Source of the DNA: a virus
IMG/VR virus record: IMGVR_UViG_3300046501_000684
Span: 1-42,224 of that record
Strand: one strand, 5' to 3'
DNA length: 42,224 nt
This document shows positions 24,427-31,515 of this stretch, piece by piece; position 1 is the first letter of the stretch, and each line of letters starts with the position of its first letter. The notes beneath the pieces are model-generated. The model saw only the letters and a list, made by a program, of their open reading frames with translations. It did not search any database and had not been told where the DNA came from. A program made the translations under genes and the position numbers.

Positions 24427-25861
24427 TCGGGATTACCTCGTCGTCATCCAGATCTGGGCCGGGATTCTCAGTTTCCAGTTCGTCGCGTATCTGGTCGTCG
24501 GTCTTCTCTGGATTGATAACCCCGCGATCGCGCAGGTACTGCCAGAAGTCACCCGCCGGCAGCTTGCCGCCCTGCACTGCGTTGAACAGTGCAGAGAGGA
24601 TCGTTGCGTCCAGGCTGATCTGACTGAAGTCCTGATTGAGCTTGTACAGCGCCTCGCCGGTAGCGTTCGCGAACTCAGCCATCCAGACCAGACACTGGCT
24701 GTAGGCCTCACTGACGTTGCTCACCACCAGCGACAGAACGCTGTGTTCAGCGGCGCTGTCGTTGTCGGCCTGGGTTGCGGTCTTCACCGCGCTACCCCGC
24801 TCGATCAAGCGGGCACCGAGGGACACCATGTCCTCTTTCTTGCTGTCCATGGCCTCTTTGGCGACGGTGTTCGGCTGAGCCTGCCAGACACCACACGAAC
24901 CATTAACCGGAAGTAGCCAGGGCGCGCGGGAGCCGAGGAATATCCCCTGCTTTTCCATGTGGTCACGCCACTGCTCATCAAGACCCGCCATCCACGGTTG
25001 AGGCTGACCCACCAAATAGGCAGCCTCTTCGTAGTCGGCACTGTTTCGATAATGGCCGATGTTGACCTCGGCCATGTCGTACAACGGCGAGTCGTCGATG
25101 CTGGTGTCGTTGTTCTCACTGCCCAGGAACTGGAACGGGATCACCTCCCACTGCTGGCCGGCGCCATTCAGTGGAGAGAATGGCGCGGTGACCATTTTGG
25201 TTTCGCTGCTGCCCTCTTCCCAAACTTCCTGCGTGTAAACGCCGGCCATGTCCAGACGCAGTACCCGATATTGCACAACCTGCTCACTGCCGAAACCGTC
25301 ATCGGTATCGACGTCGACCGTTTCGCGTAGCACCACCAGACTCAGCAGATGCTGACCGCCAACCTTGCGCGTCTTCCAGTTGATGATCGCTTCGGCGGGA
25401 TAACTTGCAACACTCGCACGAGCCCGACCGGCTTGTTCGTCCGCCTTGCTCACGGTGCCCGACTTCACGGCCGCGTAGTCCACCAGCAGCCCATGGCGGC
25501 CGACTTCGAGCAGATGCCCGATAACCGACTGCGACTGTTGATAGATGCTCACGCCCTGCCCGTCGATATCCTTCGACACGTAGTCGAGGGCGCCGGGAAC
25601 AGTCAGCGTTGGCCAGGTGCGGAACACCGCACCCACCAAACTGTGTTTCGTCCGGCCGGTGGCGTTGTAGAACACGGCGCGCTTCTTGTACGCGTCGTAA
25701 CGAGCCTTGTTATCGCTGCTTTCGTCCGACGCATTGGGTCGCGGCAGATATCGATCGCCAGCATCTTTGATCGTTTCCGAGCCCTTGCAGACGTCGCGCA
25801 CCAAGCGCCAGCGGTATTGCGCCGCCTTGTACTCGGGACGGGTGAAAGTGACATCCGTCAT
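24401..25861 (-). CDS. Portal protein (DUF4055 family)
   Basis: A 486-residue protein of the DUF4055 portal family, with YKAAQYRWRLVRDVCKGSETIK at the N-terminus, a helical stem region (GHYRNSADYEEAAYLVGQPQPW, TATQADNDSAAEHSVLSLVVSNVSEAYSQCLVWMAEF) and an acidic C-terminal tail (NPGPDLDDDE). Twelve copies should form the packaging channel. It overlaps terminase by four bases (ATGA). Confidence 0.9.
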   Translation of the reverse strand: MTDVTFTRPEYKAAQYRWRLVRDVCKGSETIKDAGDRYLPRPNASDESSDNKARYDAYKKRAVFYNATGRTKHSLVGAVFRTWPTLTVPGALDYVSKDIDGQGVSIYQQSQSVIGHLLEVGRHGLLVDYAAVKSGTVSKADEQAGRARASVASYPAEAIINWKTRKVGGQHLLSLVVLRETVDVDTDDGFGSEQVVQYRVLRLDMAGVYTQEVWEEGSSETKMVTAPFSPLNGAGQQWEVIPFQFLGSENNDTSIDDSPLYDMAEVNIGHYRNSADYEEAAYLVGQPQPWMAGLDEQWRDHMEKQGIFLGSRAPWLLPVNGSCGVWQAQPNTVAKEAMDSKKEDMVSLGARLIERGSAVKTATQADNDSAAEHSVLSLVVSNVSEAYSQCLVWMAEFANATGEALYKLNQDFSQISLDATILSALFNAVQGGKLPAGDFWQYLRDRGVINPEKTDDQIRDELETENPGPDLDDDEVIPNGRKPSDP

Positions 25862-27159
25862 CGGGCAACTCCCATTTTCATTGAGGTGACCGGTTTAACG
25901 ATCGGGTACTCGCGATGGATGAAGTAACCGCCGCCGTCGTTGGCGTGGTCGTTGCCCTGGCTCTTGTCCGGCTCGCCGTTGGGTGCCCAGATCTGTTGCT
26001 CAAGGCCGTCGGCATAGGTCGGGCATGTGAACGGGTTGACCAGGTAGCGCCGCTCGCCCTGTGCGTTGCAGAACATGGCGTTCATGGCGTTAATCCGATC
26101 CTTGACTGGCGGGTTGGCCGCCGGCGCGATGACTGTGAAGCCCGCCTGCTTGAGCATGGCGATATCGGTGACGCTGGCATTGACTGACTTGCGCGAATCA
26201 CCTGAGGCGTCCGGGTAGATCCGAATCTCGCAGGTCTTCTTGTAGTCGTTGCCGGTGTGCTCCCAGTAGCGTTCCTTGATGCGACGTATCATGTCCGGCG
26301 TGTCGTAGCCATCCATCAGCTCATCGACTGCCCGAGGAAGACCCTGCTCCCGCTTGACGTGAGTGATCGCCGCCATCTTGCCGACGTTGAAGTCCATGCC
26401 GATGAATAGGGGCTCACCCGGCTGCACAGTGTCGAAACACTGATTCAGCTTGCGGTCGTACGTGTGGTAGATCGAGCCGGACGTCAGGTTGACGAACTGG
26501 CCGTTCAGGTAAGCGAGGATCAGCTGCGGCGGATACGACTCCATCAGTGATTCGATGTAGTCGCTTGGCAGATTCAGTTCGTTGTCGAACGTGCTCGCCT
26601 GCACCAGACCGTACATCTCATTCAGCTTCGGCTTATCGCGGAGTTGCTTCACGAACTGCAGGAAGACGAACTTGAAGCCTTCCGGCGTGGTGGTGACGTC
26701 GACGCCGTTCTTCAGCCCAGGCAGGTTGTAACGCATCCGGGCAATGATCTTGCGCCAAGCCTGCTGAGCCTTGATCGACGTCAAAACGTCGAGCTCATCC
26801 ACCAGGGCGTGGCCAATCTTGAAGCCGACGATGGTCTGCGGCTTCTCCATCGACCGGCAAATCACAGTACCGCGATACTGCCGGCCGCTGTAAATGTGAA
26901 CCTCATGGTTCGCCTGGTTGATCTTGGTCTTCAGCCCCCAGTCATGGGCCACCTCTTCCACTGTCGGATAGAAGATGTCCCGGATCTGCGGGTAAGTCGG
27001 TGCGAAGTAGCCAGCGTTGACGCCGGGCCACTCCATGAAGTGCTTGCAAAGCGCCGAGCATCCCACCCAGGTCTTCCCTGAGCCGAACCCTGCAACGAAT
27101 GCGCGGAATTTGTGAGGCAGCGTGAGGAAGTGAGCCTGCGGAACATTAAGGCTCGGCAT
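25858..27159 (-). CDS. Terminase large subunit
   Basis: A 433-residue packaging motor. Walker A is GFGSGKT (residues 24-30) and Walker B with catalytic Glu is LVDELD (119-124, D121/E122). The C-terminal nuclease half has the first metal-binding Asp in FIGMDFNVGK and further acidic residues in IYPDASGD and near the end (GNDHANDGGGY). It cuts and pumps DNA into the prohead. I chose the ATG at 27159 with AGGAA upstream; an ATG at 27174 adds five residues without an SD. Confidence 0.93.
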   Translation of the reverse strand: MPSLNVPQAHFLTLPHKFRAFVAGFGSGKTWVGCSALCKHFMEWPGVNAGYFAPTYPQIRDIFYPTVEEVAHDWGLKTKINQANHEVHIYSGRQYRGTVICRSMEKPQTIVGFKIGHALVDELDVLTSIKAQQAWRKIIARMRYNLPGLKNGVDVTTTPEGFKFVFLQFVKQLRDKPKLNEMYGLVQASTFDNELNLPSDYIESLMESYPPQLILAYLNGQFVNLTSGSIYHTYDRKLNQCFDTVQPGEPLFIGMDFNVGKMAAITHVKREQGLPRAVDELMDGYDTPDMIRRIKERYWEHTGNDYKKTCEIRIYPDASGDSRKSVNASVTDIAMLKQAGFTVIAPAANPPVKDRINAMNAMFCNAQGERRYLVNPFTCPTYADGLEQQIWAPNGEPDKSQGNDHANDGGGYFIHREYPIVKPVTSMKMGVAR

Positions 27160-27607
27160 TCGGCTTCCTCGCATCCACTACATCGACCTGAATGCGGGTC
27201 GGGATTGCCGGCTCGTCGTCAGGCTCGTCCTTTCGATTGCGATTGACGTACATGTCGCCGGTTTCTTTCGCGGCCTGCTCCAGAATTTGCATGGCCAGGC
27301 CGATGTTCTTCATCGTCTCGGCCCTCTCCACGAAGCGGTTCATGGCGCGGAGACGGAACGCACGATTGGCGATCGGGATCTCAGCCGTCTCTTCCCGGAA
27401 ACGCTTGCGAGTGTCTTCGAACATCGTCACCCATCGCTTTGCCAGGCACTTCCCTGAGGTCTTCGTGGGATCGTGTGTTTCAACCTGCTGGCGGGTAATC
27501 GATACCCCATATTCTTTCTGGACAGCCTCAACAACCTGTGACGGCGTGTCGAAGCACGCCAGGGCCTGAACGATAAAGGCCTTCACGTCATTTTGAAGGG
27601 CAGCCAT
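27146..27607 (-). CDS. Terminase small subunit (DUF2280)
   Basis: A 153-residue DUF2280 protein. An N-terminal helix-turn-helix (KAFIVQALACFDTPSQVVEAVQKEYGVSITRQQVETHDP) would bind the packaging site. Central helices (RFREETAEIPIANRAFRLRAMNRFVE) form the ring, and an acidic C-terminal tail contacts the motor. It overlaps the large subunit by 14 bases. Confidence 0.9.
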   Translation of the reverse strand: MAALQNDVKAFIVQALACFDTPSQVVEAVQKEYGVSITRQQVETHDPTKTSGKCLAKRWVTMFEDTRKRFREETAEIPIANRAFRLRAMNRFVERAETMKNIGLAMQILEQAAKETGDMYVNRNRKDEPDDEPAIPTRIQVDVVDARKPNAEP

Positions 27608-27638
27608 AAATTCTCATCCGTCCAATGCCTGTCCAGAA

Positions 27639-28262
27639 TCAGGCCGACTTGAGCAGACAGGTTCCGCAGGCCCTCGATATGTTCAATTTCCCTACCTCGG
27701 CAGGACTGTTTGCAGCATCCACCAACGCTTGGACGTCAGGGCTAGCACCGTAGCGGCGGACCACACCGACGAACTCTTCGACGTCGTGTCCGCGCAGCTT
27801 CAGCTTGGGAGCGCCTTCTTCGGTGAAGGCTGGCTGGCCGTACTTATCGGTCGCCTGGGCGATGTGGTAGAGCTCATGCTCGACCAGGGCACAGAAGTCA
27901 GCGTCGCTGCACGTTGAGCAGTAATCGGCAGCTAGGGTGATGATGAAAGCCGGCACATCGCCGAACCAGTCACGCATCTGTTGCTCCATCCGAGCCTTCT
28001 GCCAACCTCCAGCACGGAACGCTACCTGTTCGGCCTGGCCCAAAACTGTGCGGCCCTGTTTCTCGAAGCTCGAAGACGCCCACATCACTCGGATGTCTGC
28101 ATCCAGTAGATGGGCATGGTCTTCGTTGTGAATGCTGCCGGTGCCGGCAAGGATTTCAGATTGGAGCCATTCCCACACCTCGGGCGCTGGAGTCAGGCGG
28201 ATGCCGTAGTCGGATAGTTCGGACAGCTCAATCAGTGACGCTGGAGGGTATGGCCTGTCCAT
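27639..28262 (-). CDS. Phage putative metallopeptidase
   Basis: A 207-residue zinc-protease-like protein with HELYH at residues 129-133 and the strongly conserved phage phrases DADIRVMWAS, GQAEQV, WQKARMEQQMRDWFG, CALVEHELYHIAQA and GHDVEEFVGVVRRYG (PhageMetallopep family). The substrate is unknown. It lies directly before the small terminase and is common at this site in Pseudomonas prophages. The C-terminal CGTC motif may bind a metal. The start at 28262 is the first ATG of the conserved part. Confidence 0.85.
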   Translation of the reverse strand: MDRPYPPASLIELSELSDYGIRLTPAPEVWEWLQSEILAGTGSIHNEDHAHLLDADIRVMWASSSFEKQGRTVLGQAEQVAFRAGGWQKARMEQQMRDWFGDVPAFIITLAADYCSTCSDADFCALVEHELYHIAQATDKYGQPAFTEEGAPKLKLRGHDVEEFVGVVRRYGASPDVQALVDAANSPAEVGKLNISRACGTCLLKSA

Positions 28263-28336
28263 GGGACACCCCGGGCTTGAAATGGTGGCTTGTTGCCGGT
28301 ATTGGTGGCGGTCAACTAAACGCAAGGAGCAGCATC

Positions 28337-28666
28337 GTGGGATTAATTACTGCGGACATTGAGGTCTATACGGACAATGATGAATCGGTTCGATTGACCG
28401 GTATTCCATTCACCTTTAACCCTGGAGAGCGGACCATTTACACCGGCGCAGACAATACCAGCGCGGTCGTGCTCCGCGCAGGCTGGCTTGGCCTGAAGAC
28501 CGAACAATTCAAGGGCTGGCAATCGGCGCACATCCTGTCGGTAACCGGTACCAATGGGGATGATCGTGTGTTCGAGGTGAAGCGCAACTTCAATGCCCCG
28601 ATGCAGGACGGCGAATGGCTGTGGTTCCCTGCTATGCCGCAGAGAGTCGAAACGTACCGCGATTGA
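28337..28666 (+). CDS. Plus-strand hypothetical gene in the holin-terminase island
   Basis: A 109-residue protein with a GTG start at 28337 preceded by AAGGAG at 7 bases. The sequence (VGLITADIEVYTDNDESVRLTGIPFTF...) is beta-rich, acidic and without membrane segments. No family is recognised. It runs against the late operon, divergent from the metallopeptidase and convergent with the 28698-28952 gene, and has an intervening hairpin at its end. It is probably an independently expressed moron. The opposite-strand frames here are poor in composition, which supports this strand. Confidence 0.65.
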   Translation: MGLITADIEVYTDNDESVRLTGIPFTFNPGERTIYTGADNTSAVVLRAGWLGLKTEQFKGWQSAHILSVTGTNGDDRVFEVKRNFNAPMQDGEWLWFPAMPQRVETYRD

Positions 28667-28673
28667 TCCATCC

Positions 28674-28695
28674 GTGCCGCACTCACCTGCGGCAC
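28674..28695 (+). other. Hairpin between convergent genes
   Basis: GTGCCGC (28674-28680), eight-base loop, GCGGCAC (28689-28695), located between the ends of two converging genes. There is no T-run on either side, so termination is uncertain. Confidence 0.45.
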
Positions 28696-28697
28696 AC

Positions 28698-28952
28698 CTA
28701 CCCTTCCCCACCATCCAGCAGCACATCAATCAGCGTCTGCTCACCCAGGCGCATGGCACCCAGGCACTGCAGGTCGTCACACTTAGGCCCAAGCCCGAAC
28801 ACGGTGACTTGGCCTTTGGGGCCGATCAGGGTCAGGGCACCTACAGAACAATCCGGATGCACACCTGCATCGAGATCATCAGCAATCTTGCGCAGGGTTT
28901 TGGCGGCGTCGCGCCAGTCCTCCCGCTTGAACTCCAGCAATTTAGCGTCCAT
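28698..28952 (-). CDS. Hypothetical phage protein
   Basis: An 84-residue protein (MDAKLLEFKREDWRDAAKTLRKIADDLDAG...). The helical N-terminal half is followed by a small beta part (GALTLIGPKGQVTVFGLG) and an acidic C-terminus. GGTGA precedes the ATG. It sits in the island between holin and terminase. Short accessory proteins here are often host-takeover or anti-defence factors in Pseudomonas phages, but nothing in this sequence proves that. Confidence 0.65.
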   Translation of the reverse strand: MDAKLLEFKREDWRDAAKTLRKIADDLDAGVHPDCSVGALTLIGPKGQVTVFGLGPKCDDLQCLGAMRLGEQTLIDVLLDGGEG

Positions 28953-29083
28953 TCATTTCACCATTGGAGAAATCAACATTATTGAACCAGCCAAGCGGAC
29001 AGCGCCGCTTCATCGGTCTTTCCACTCATTCAGAACTACTGGTCTATGGTTAAGCATCTGATCAATGCATAGAGGAAATTCGA

Positions 29084-29272
29084 ATGATCGAACGCATCAC
29101 TGAGGGATTGGTAGTGCAGGCGGCTAGGGAATGGGCGGCACGAAAGAACAAAAGCGATGCATCCGCCGTAGCCAATGCCCAGGAAACAATGGCCGCTCTC
29201 AAGGTCAAGCTGTCCGAGGAGGAATACGACCAAGCATTGGCAAAGCTTTATCGCGAGTACGAGGAGTCGTAA
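29084..29272 (+). CDS. Small plus-strand helical protein
   Basis: A 62-residue, almost wholly helical charged protein (MIERITEGLVVQAAREWAARKNKSDASAV...). It has a good SD (AGAGGAAA, 6 bases spacing). It is convergent with the coupled partner of acb2, only five bases tail to tail, and divergent from 28698-28952. Function unknown. Its orientation against the late transcripts suggests expression from its own promoter, possibly in the lysogen. Confidence 0.6.
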   Translation: MIERITEGLVVQAAREWAARKNKSDASAVANAQETMAALKVKLSEEEYDQALAKLYREYEES

Positions 29273-29277
29273 CGCGC

Positions 29278-29466
29278 TCAGCTCACCATGATGTTGGTCT
29301 GCACCTGGGCGTGCCCGTGCAAGAGTGATACGACCAAGCCCTGAGGCAAGCCGGCGTCCTTGGCAGCACTCACCGCCTTGGCGATGGCGCTATCCAAATC
29401 GGTAACAGCCTTATTGATGTCTGGGCTCATCGGCAGAGCGTGATGTAACCGACTGACGTTGCCCAT
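29278..29466 (-). CDS. Small protein coupled to acb2
   Basis: A 62-residue protein. Its conserved-looking core MSPDINKAVTDLDSAIAKAVSAAKDAGLPQGLVVSLLHGHA begins at residue 13 (29430). I list the ATG at 29466 because it overlaps the acb2 stop (TGATG) and neither start has a clear SD. It is helical, with a short hydrophobic segment but not a membrane protein. Coupling to acb2 suggests it is expressed at the same time and may also be a counter-defence factor. Function unknown. Confidence 0.62.
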   Translation of the reverse strand: MGNVSRLHHALPMSPDINKAVTDLDSAIAKAVSAAKDAGLPQGLVVSLLHGHAQVQTNIMVS

Positions 29467-29696
29467 CAGCTAAATGGATCAGCAGGCTTGGCGATCGAAC
29501 GCACAAACCACATGAAGCCCTGCTGCAGGTTGGTCTTGGCCAATGCCAACAGACGCGGGTCGGCACCTTCAATCTGACCGATCTGCTTGAACAACTCACC
29601 GGCATCAGCTTCAAGCGCCTTGATGGAGTTCATTCCGTCGATTTCCGACTGGGTCAGGTCGCGGTAACCGGTGATCTTCTTGTGCTGGTTGTCCAT
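29466..29696 (-). CDS. acb2: Acb2-type cyclic oligonucleotide sponge (anti-CBASS)
   Basis: A 76-residue protein with the signature of the Acb2/Tad1 hairpin family: K-K-I-x-G-Y-R-D-L at residues 6-14, M-N-x-I-K at 22-26 and L-Q-x-G-F-M near residues 58-63. In the studied Acb2, residues Tyr11 and Lys26 contact the cyclic nucleotide, and both are present here at the same positions (Y11, K26). The family forms a hexamer that soaks up cyclic di- and trinucleotide messengers, blocking CBASS effectors. It has a clear SD (GAGGAAA). It sits just after the holin, and a 39-bp dyad lies in its upstream gap. Assignment is from recalled family knowledge plus motif; binding is not shown. Confidence 0.85.
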   Translation of the reverse strand: MDNQHKKITGYRDLTQSEIDGMNSIKALEADAGELFKQIGQIEGADPRLLALAKTNLQQGFMWFVRSIAKPADPFS

Positions 29697-29714
29697 GGTG
29701 CTTTCCTCGTCGCA

Positions 29715-29753
29715 TGTCGCGACACGATTTGAATATTCGCGAAACGTGTCGCG
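29715..29753. repeat. 39-bp dyad element, copy A, upstream of acb2
   Basis: Inverted arms CGCGACACG (29718-29726) and CGTGTCGCG (29745-29753) around an 18-base centre, with the palindrome TGTCGCGACA at the left end. It aligns over 39 bases, 32 identical, with 36032-36070 (opposite orientation). It is non-coding here and lies just 5' of the acb2 SD, where a regulator could act. Confidence 0.7.
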
Positions 29754-29755
29754 GC

Positions 29756-30079
29756 CTATATCTCGTCTGCCTTCCTTTCAGCCCAGCGCTTACCGAGTTG
29801 ACGAGCCTGCTCAACACCGAGCACGCCAATAAAGCCAGCGGTTGCGAATGACCAGGCAATGCTGAAACCGAACTCTTTCACCGTCAGGCCTACCACCATG
29901 ACGATCAGCGCACCGAGCGCTGCTTCGATCAATTGACGCAAAGGCTTCGTCTCTTTGCCGTCGTATTGAATGCGGAGCCAAGTCAGGGCGAAGGTCAGCC
30001 CCATGGCTAAGCCGTTCTCTCTCAGGGCGGTCAGGACCAACACCCAGAACGACGGGTCTTTTTCTGGCATGTGTGGCAT
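29756..30079 (-). CDS. Holin, lambda-family type
   Basis: A 107-residue protein with three hydrophobic helices (about FWVLVLTALRENGLAMGLTF, LIEAALGALIVMVVGLTVKE and AWSFATAGFIGVLGVEQARQ) and a charged C-terminus (KRWAERKADEI), the build of phage holin families annotated as lambda-type. The ATG at 30079 has GGAGG eight bases before it; the open frame to 30376 is an untranslated leader. It should set lysis time. It is the first late gene, whereas the endolysin and spanins lie at the other end of the late operon. Confidence 0.85.
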   Translation of the reverse strand: MPHMPEKDPSFWVLVLTALRENGLAMGLTFALTWLRIQYDGKETKPLRQLIEAALGALIVMVVGLTVKEFGFSIAWSFATAGFIGVLGVEQARQLGKRWAERKADEI

Positions 30080-30113
30080 CTCAGGTTCCTCCCCTATCAG
30101 GGAGCTATAAACG

Positions 30114-30138
30114 AAAAAGCCCCAGCAGATGCTGAGGC
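30114..30138 (-). terminator. Terminator immediately before the holin (tR'-like)
   Basis: On the minus strand: GCCTCAGC, four-base loop, GCTGGGGC (30131-30138 with 30119-30126, one mismatch), then TTTTT. It is the last barrier before the late genes, in the place of lambda tR'. Confidence 0.7.
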
Positions 30139-30356
30139 CAGAAATAGGTGCGCGTGTCTTTCCACGCCTGTCCGCCGAAGACCTTCTCTGCGTCGACGCC
30201 CCTTTGCATCGATCTCGCAGTCCAGTCTCGCGCCACCCTGTAAGCATTGGTGTGCAGGGTGCGCGGGCTGCCGGTGTTTTCTCGTAGCACTGCACTACCG
30301 GCTTATCAGTGTCCAGGCCTTCCCGAAAGCTGCCCTGGCTACAGGTAAATTCGAGG
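30139..30356 (-). ncRNA. Candidate late leader RNA region
   Basis: A gene-free stretch (30080-30404 in full) bounded by terminator-like hairpins on both sides and ending just before the holin. Lambda makes a short 6S RNA from pR' that stops at tR' unless Q acts; this region has the same order. Two minus-strand frames are open across it (one inside the 61-codon 30105-30290), but they lack an SD and run into the hairpin, so I read it as non-coding. No clear promoter could be pinned. Confidence 0.35.
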
Positions 30357-30360
30357 CAAT

Positions 30361-30385
30361 AAAAAGCCCCACACATGGCGAGGCC
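30361..30385 (-). terminator. Terminator after the DUF2513-like gene
   Basis: On the minus strand: GCC, three-base bulge, CCA, loop TGTG, TGG, GGC, then TTTTT. The stem is imperfect but the U-run is good. It ends the 30405-30674 gene. Confidence 0.5.
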
Positions 30386-30404
30386 CTTTCAAATTTTGAA
30401 TCGC

Positions 30405-30674
30405 TTAGATGTTCGGCTTGAGCGTCAAGGAGTCGAGATAGTCATGACCAGCCCAAGTCAACTGGATCAAGTTGCCGCCAGAAATAGTTAGAAATCCTGC
30501 ATCGGCGCATCGATCAATCAGATAAATACATTCGGGCTCACGCAGGAGGATATCTTGCTTTCCACTTGTCGCCTCCCATTTTGGCAGCAGATGAATCAGA
30601 TAGATCCCCGCTTCATCAGCATGAGCCTGAATGAGATCAAGCAGATGTTTAACATGTTCAAGATTACGTCGCAT
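30405..30674 (-). CDS. DUF2513-like protein
   Basis: An 89-residue protein whose N-terminus (MRRNLEHVKHLLDLIQAHADEAG) and C-terminus (LTWAGHDYLDSL) match the DUF2513 pattern, a small winged-helix-like family common in phages. AGGAAG lies 7 bases before the ATG. It is framed by terminators on both sides, so it probably has its own promoter in 30675-30735, which also holds a run of seven G on the plus strand. Role unknown. Confidence 0.72.
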   Translation of the reverse strand: MRRNLEHVKHLLDLIQAHADEAGIYLIHLLPKWEATSGKQDILLREPECIYLIDRCADAGFLTISGGNLIQLTWAGHDYLDSLTLKPNI

Positions 30675-30735
30675 TAGAGAGCTTCCTGTTAATCCGTTAT
30701 GGGGGGGAGAACAGGCAATATCATAATGCAATCAA

Positions 30736-30761
30736 ACAAAAACCCGGCGCTTGGCCGGGTT
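30736..30761 (-). terminator. Strong terminator after the Q-position gene
   Basis: On the minus strand: AACCCGGC, five-base loop, GCCGGGTT (30754-30761 with 30741-30748), then further T-rich sequence. Confidence 0.8.
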
Positions 30762-30837
30762 CAGGGTTTCGTGTGCGTTTCGCGTTACTTGTGCACTATG
30801 GGAAAAGTACGCGCAAAACCCCGTCATGTCAATATTT

Positions 30838-31515
30838 TTATGCCGCCTCTTCATCTTTTTCCGCGTGAATGACCTGCCATACCGGTTGTTGTGCCTGAAT
30901 ATCCACTTCCTTGATGACTTCCTTCAGGGATTCCCACAGGTCGAGCCAGTCGCGCGTCCAGTTCTTCGGGTCGATCGTCACGCCGAAGAAGGTCTTCATC
31001 TCAGCGGCGACCCGGGCCGGCCCCCACTCTGCCGCCCCGACCACCTCGCCCTTGTAGGATTGCAGCGCCAGGGTCACCAGGTACTGCGCCTTCACGCGCT
31101 TGGCCGAAGTGAGGTCTGGCAACTTGGCCTGGGCGGTGATCAGTAGCACGGCGTTCATGACGTGGCGCATGGTCATTGCCGGGTGATAGAGGTAGTGCCC
31201 GAACTGCTGTACCTGGAATGGAAGCGTGTCGATGGCGCGAAGCACCTTCCCGATGGTGGTCAGGTGCGCGGCGCGGGCGGTGGATCGACCAATCGGAGTG
31301 CGGCGCGTCTCGCTGATGCTGATCTTCTGCCGCACGATCTGAATGCGCTCCTCCTTGTCATCGCCCAGGGCGGCAAACACGGCCTCATGGCGGCGCATGC
31401 GGTTGCCCTTCTGCACCGGCGCCGATTCAGCTTTGTCGATTGCCACAGCGCTGATCGACGCGTTCGATTCGTGCTGCGATTCAGTCCATACCTGTCTTGC
31501 GTTGATCAGCTTCAT
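30838..31515 (-). CDS. Putative late regulator in the Q position
   Basis: A 225-residue basic protein (MKLINARQVWTESQHESNASISAVAIDKAES...). The N-terminal third is charged, with ETRRTPIGRSTARAAHL. The rest is helical (TLPFQVQQFGHYLYHPAMTMRHVMNAVLLITAQ; WTRDWLDLWESLKEVIKEV). I do not recognise a Q family sequence, but the gene follows NinG with an ATGA overlap and is the last early gene before the holin leader, exactly where lambda has Q. A late antiterminator is the best positional guess. There is no Zn-finger cysteine pattern. Confidence 0.6.
   Translation of the reverse strand: MKLINARQVWTESQHESNASISAVAIDKAESAPVQKGNRMRRHEAVFAALGDDKEERIQIVRQKISISETRRTPIGRSTARAAHLTTIGKVLRAIDTLPFQVQQFGHYLYHPAMTMRHVMNAVLLITAQAKLPDLTSAKRVKAQYLVTLALQSYKGEVVGAAEWGPARVAAEMKTFFGVTIDPKNWTRDWLDLWESLKEVIKEVDIQAQQPVWQVIHAEKDEEAA

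Noticed and set aside
30105-30290. 61-codon minus-strand frame before the holin
   Set aside because: No SD, runs into the terminator hairpin, and the same DNA is open in another frame too. It is better explained as leader RNA.
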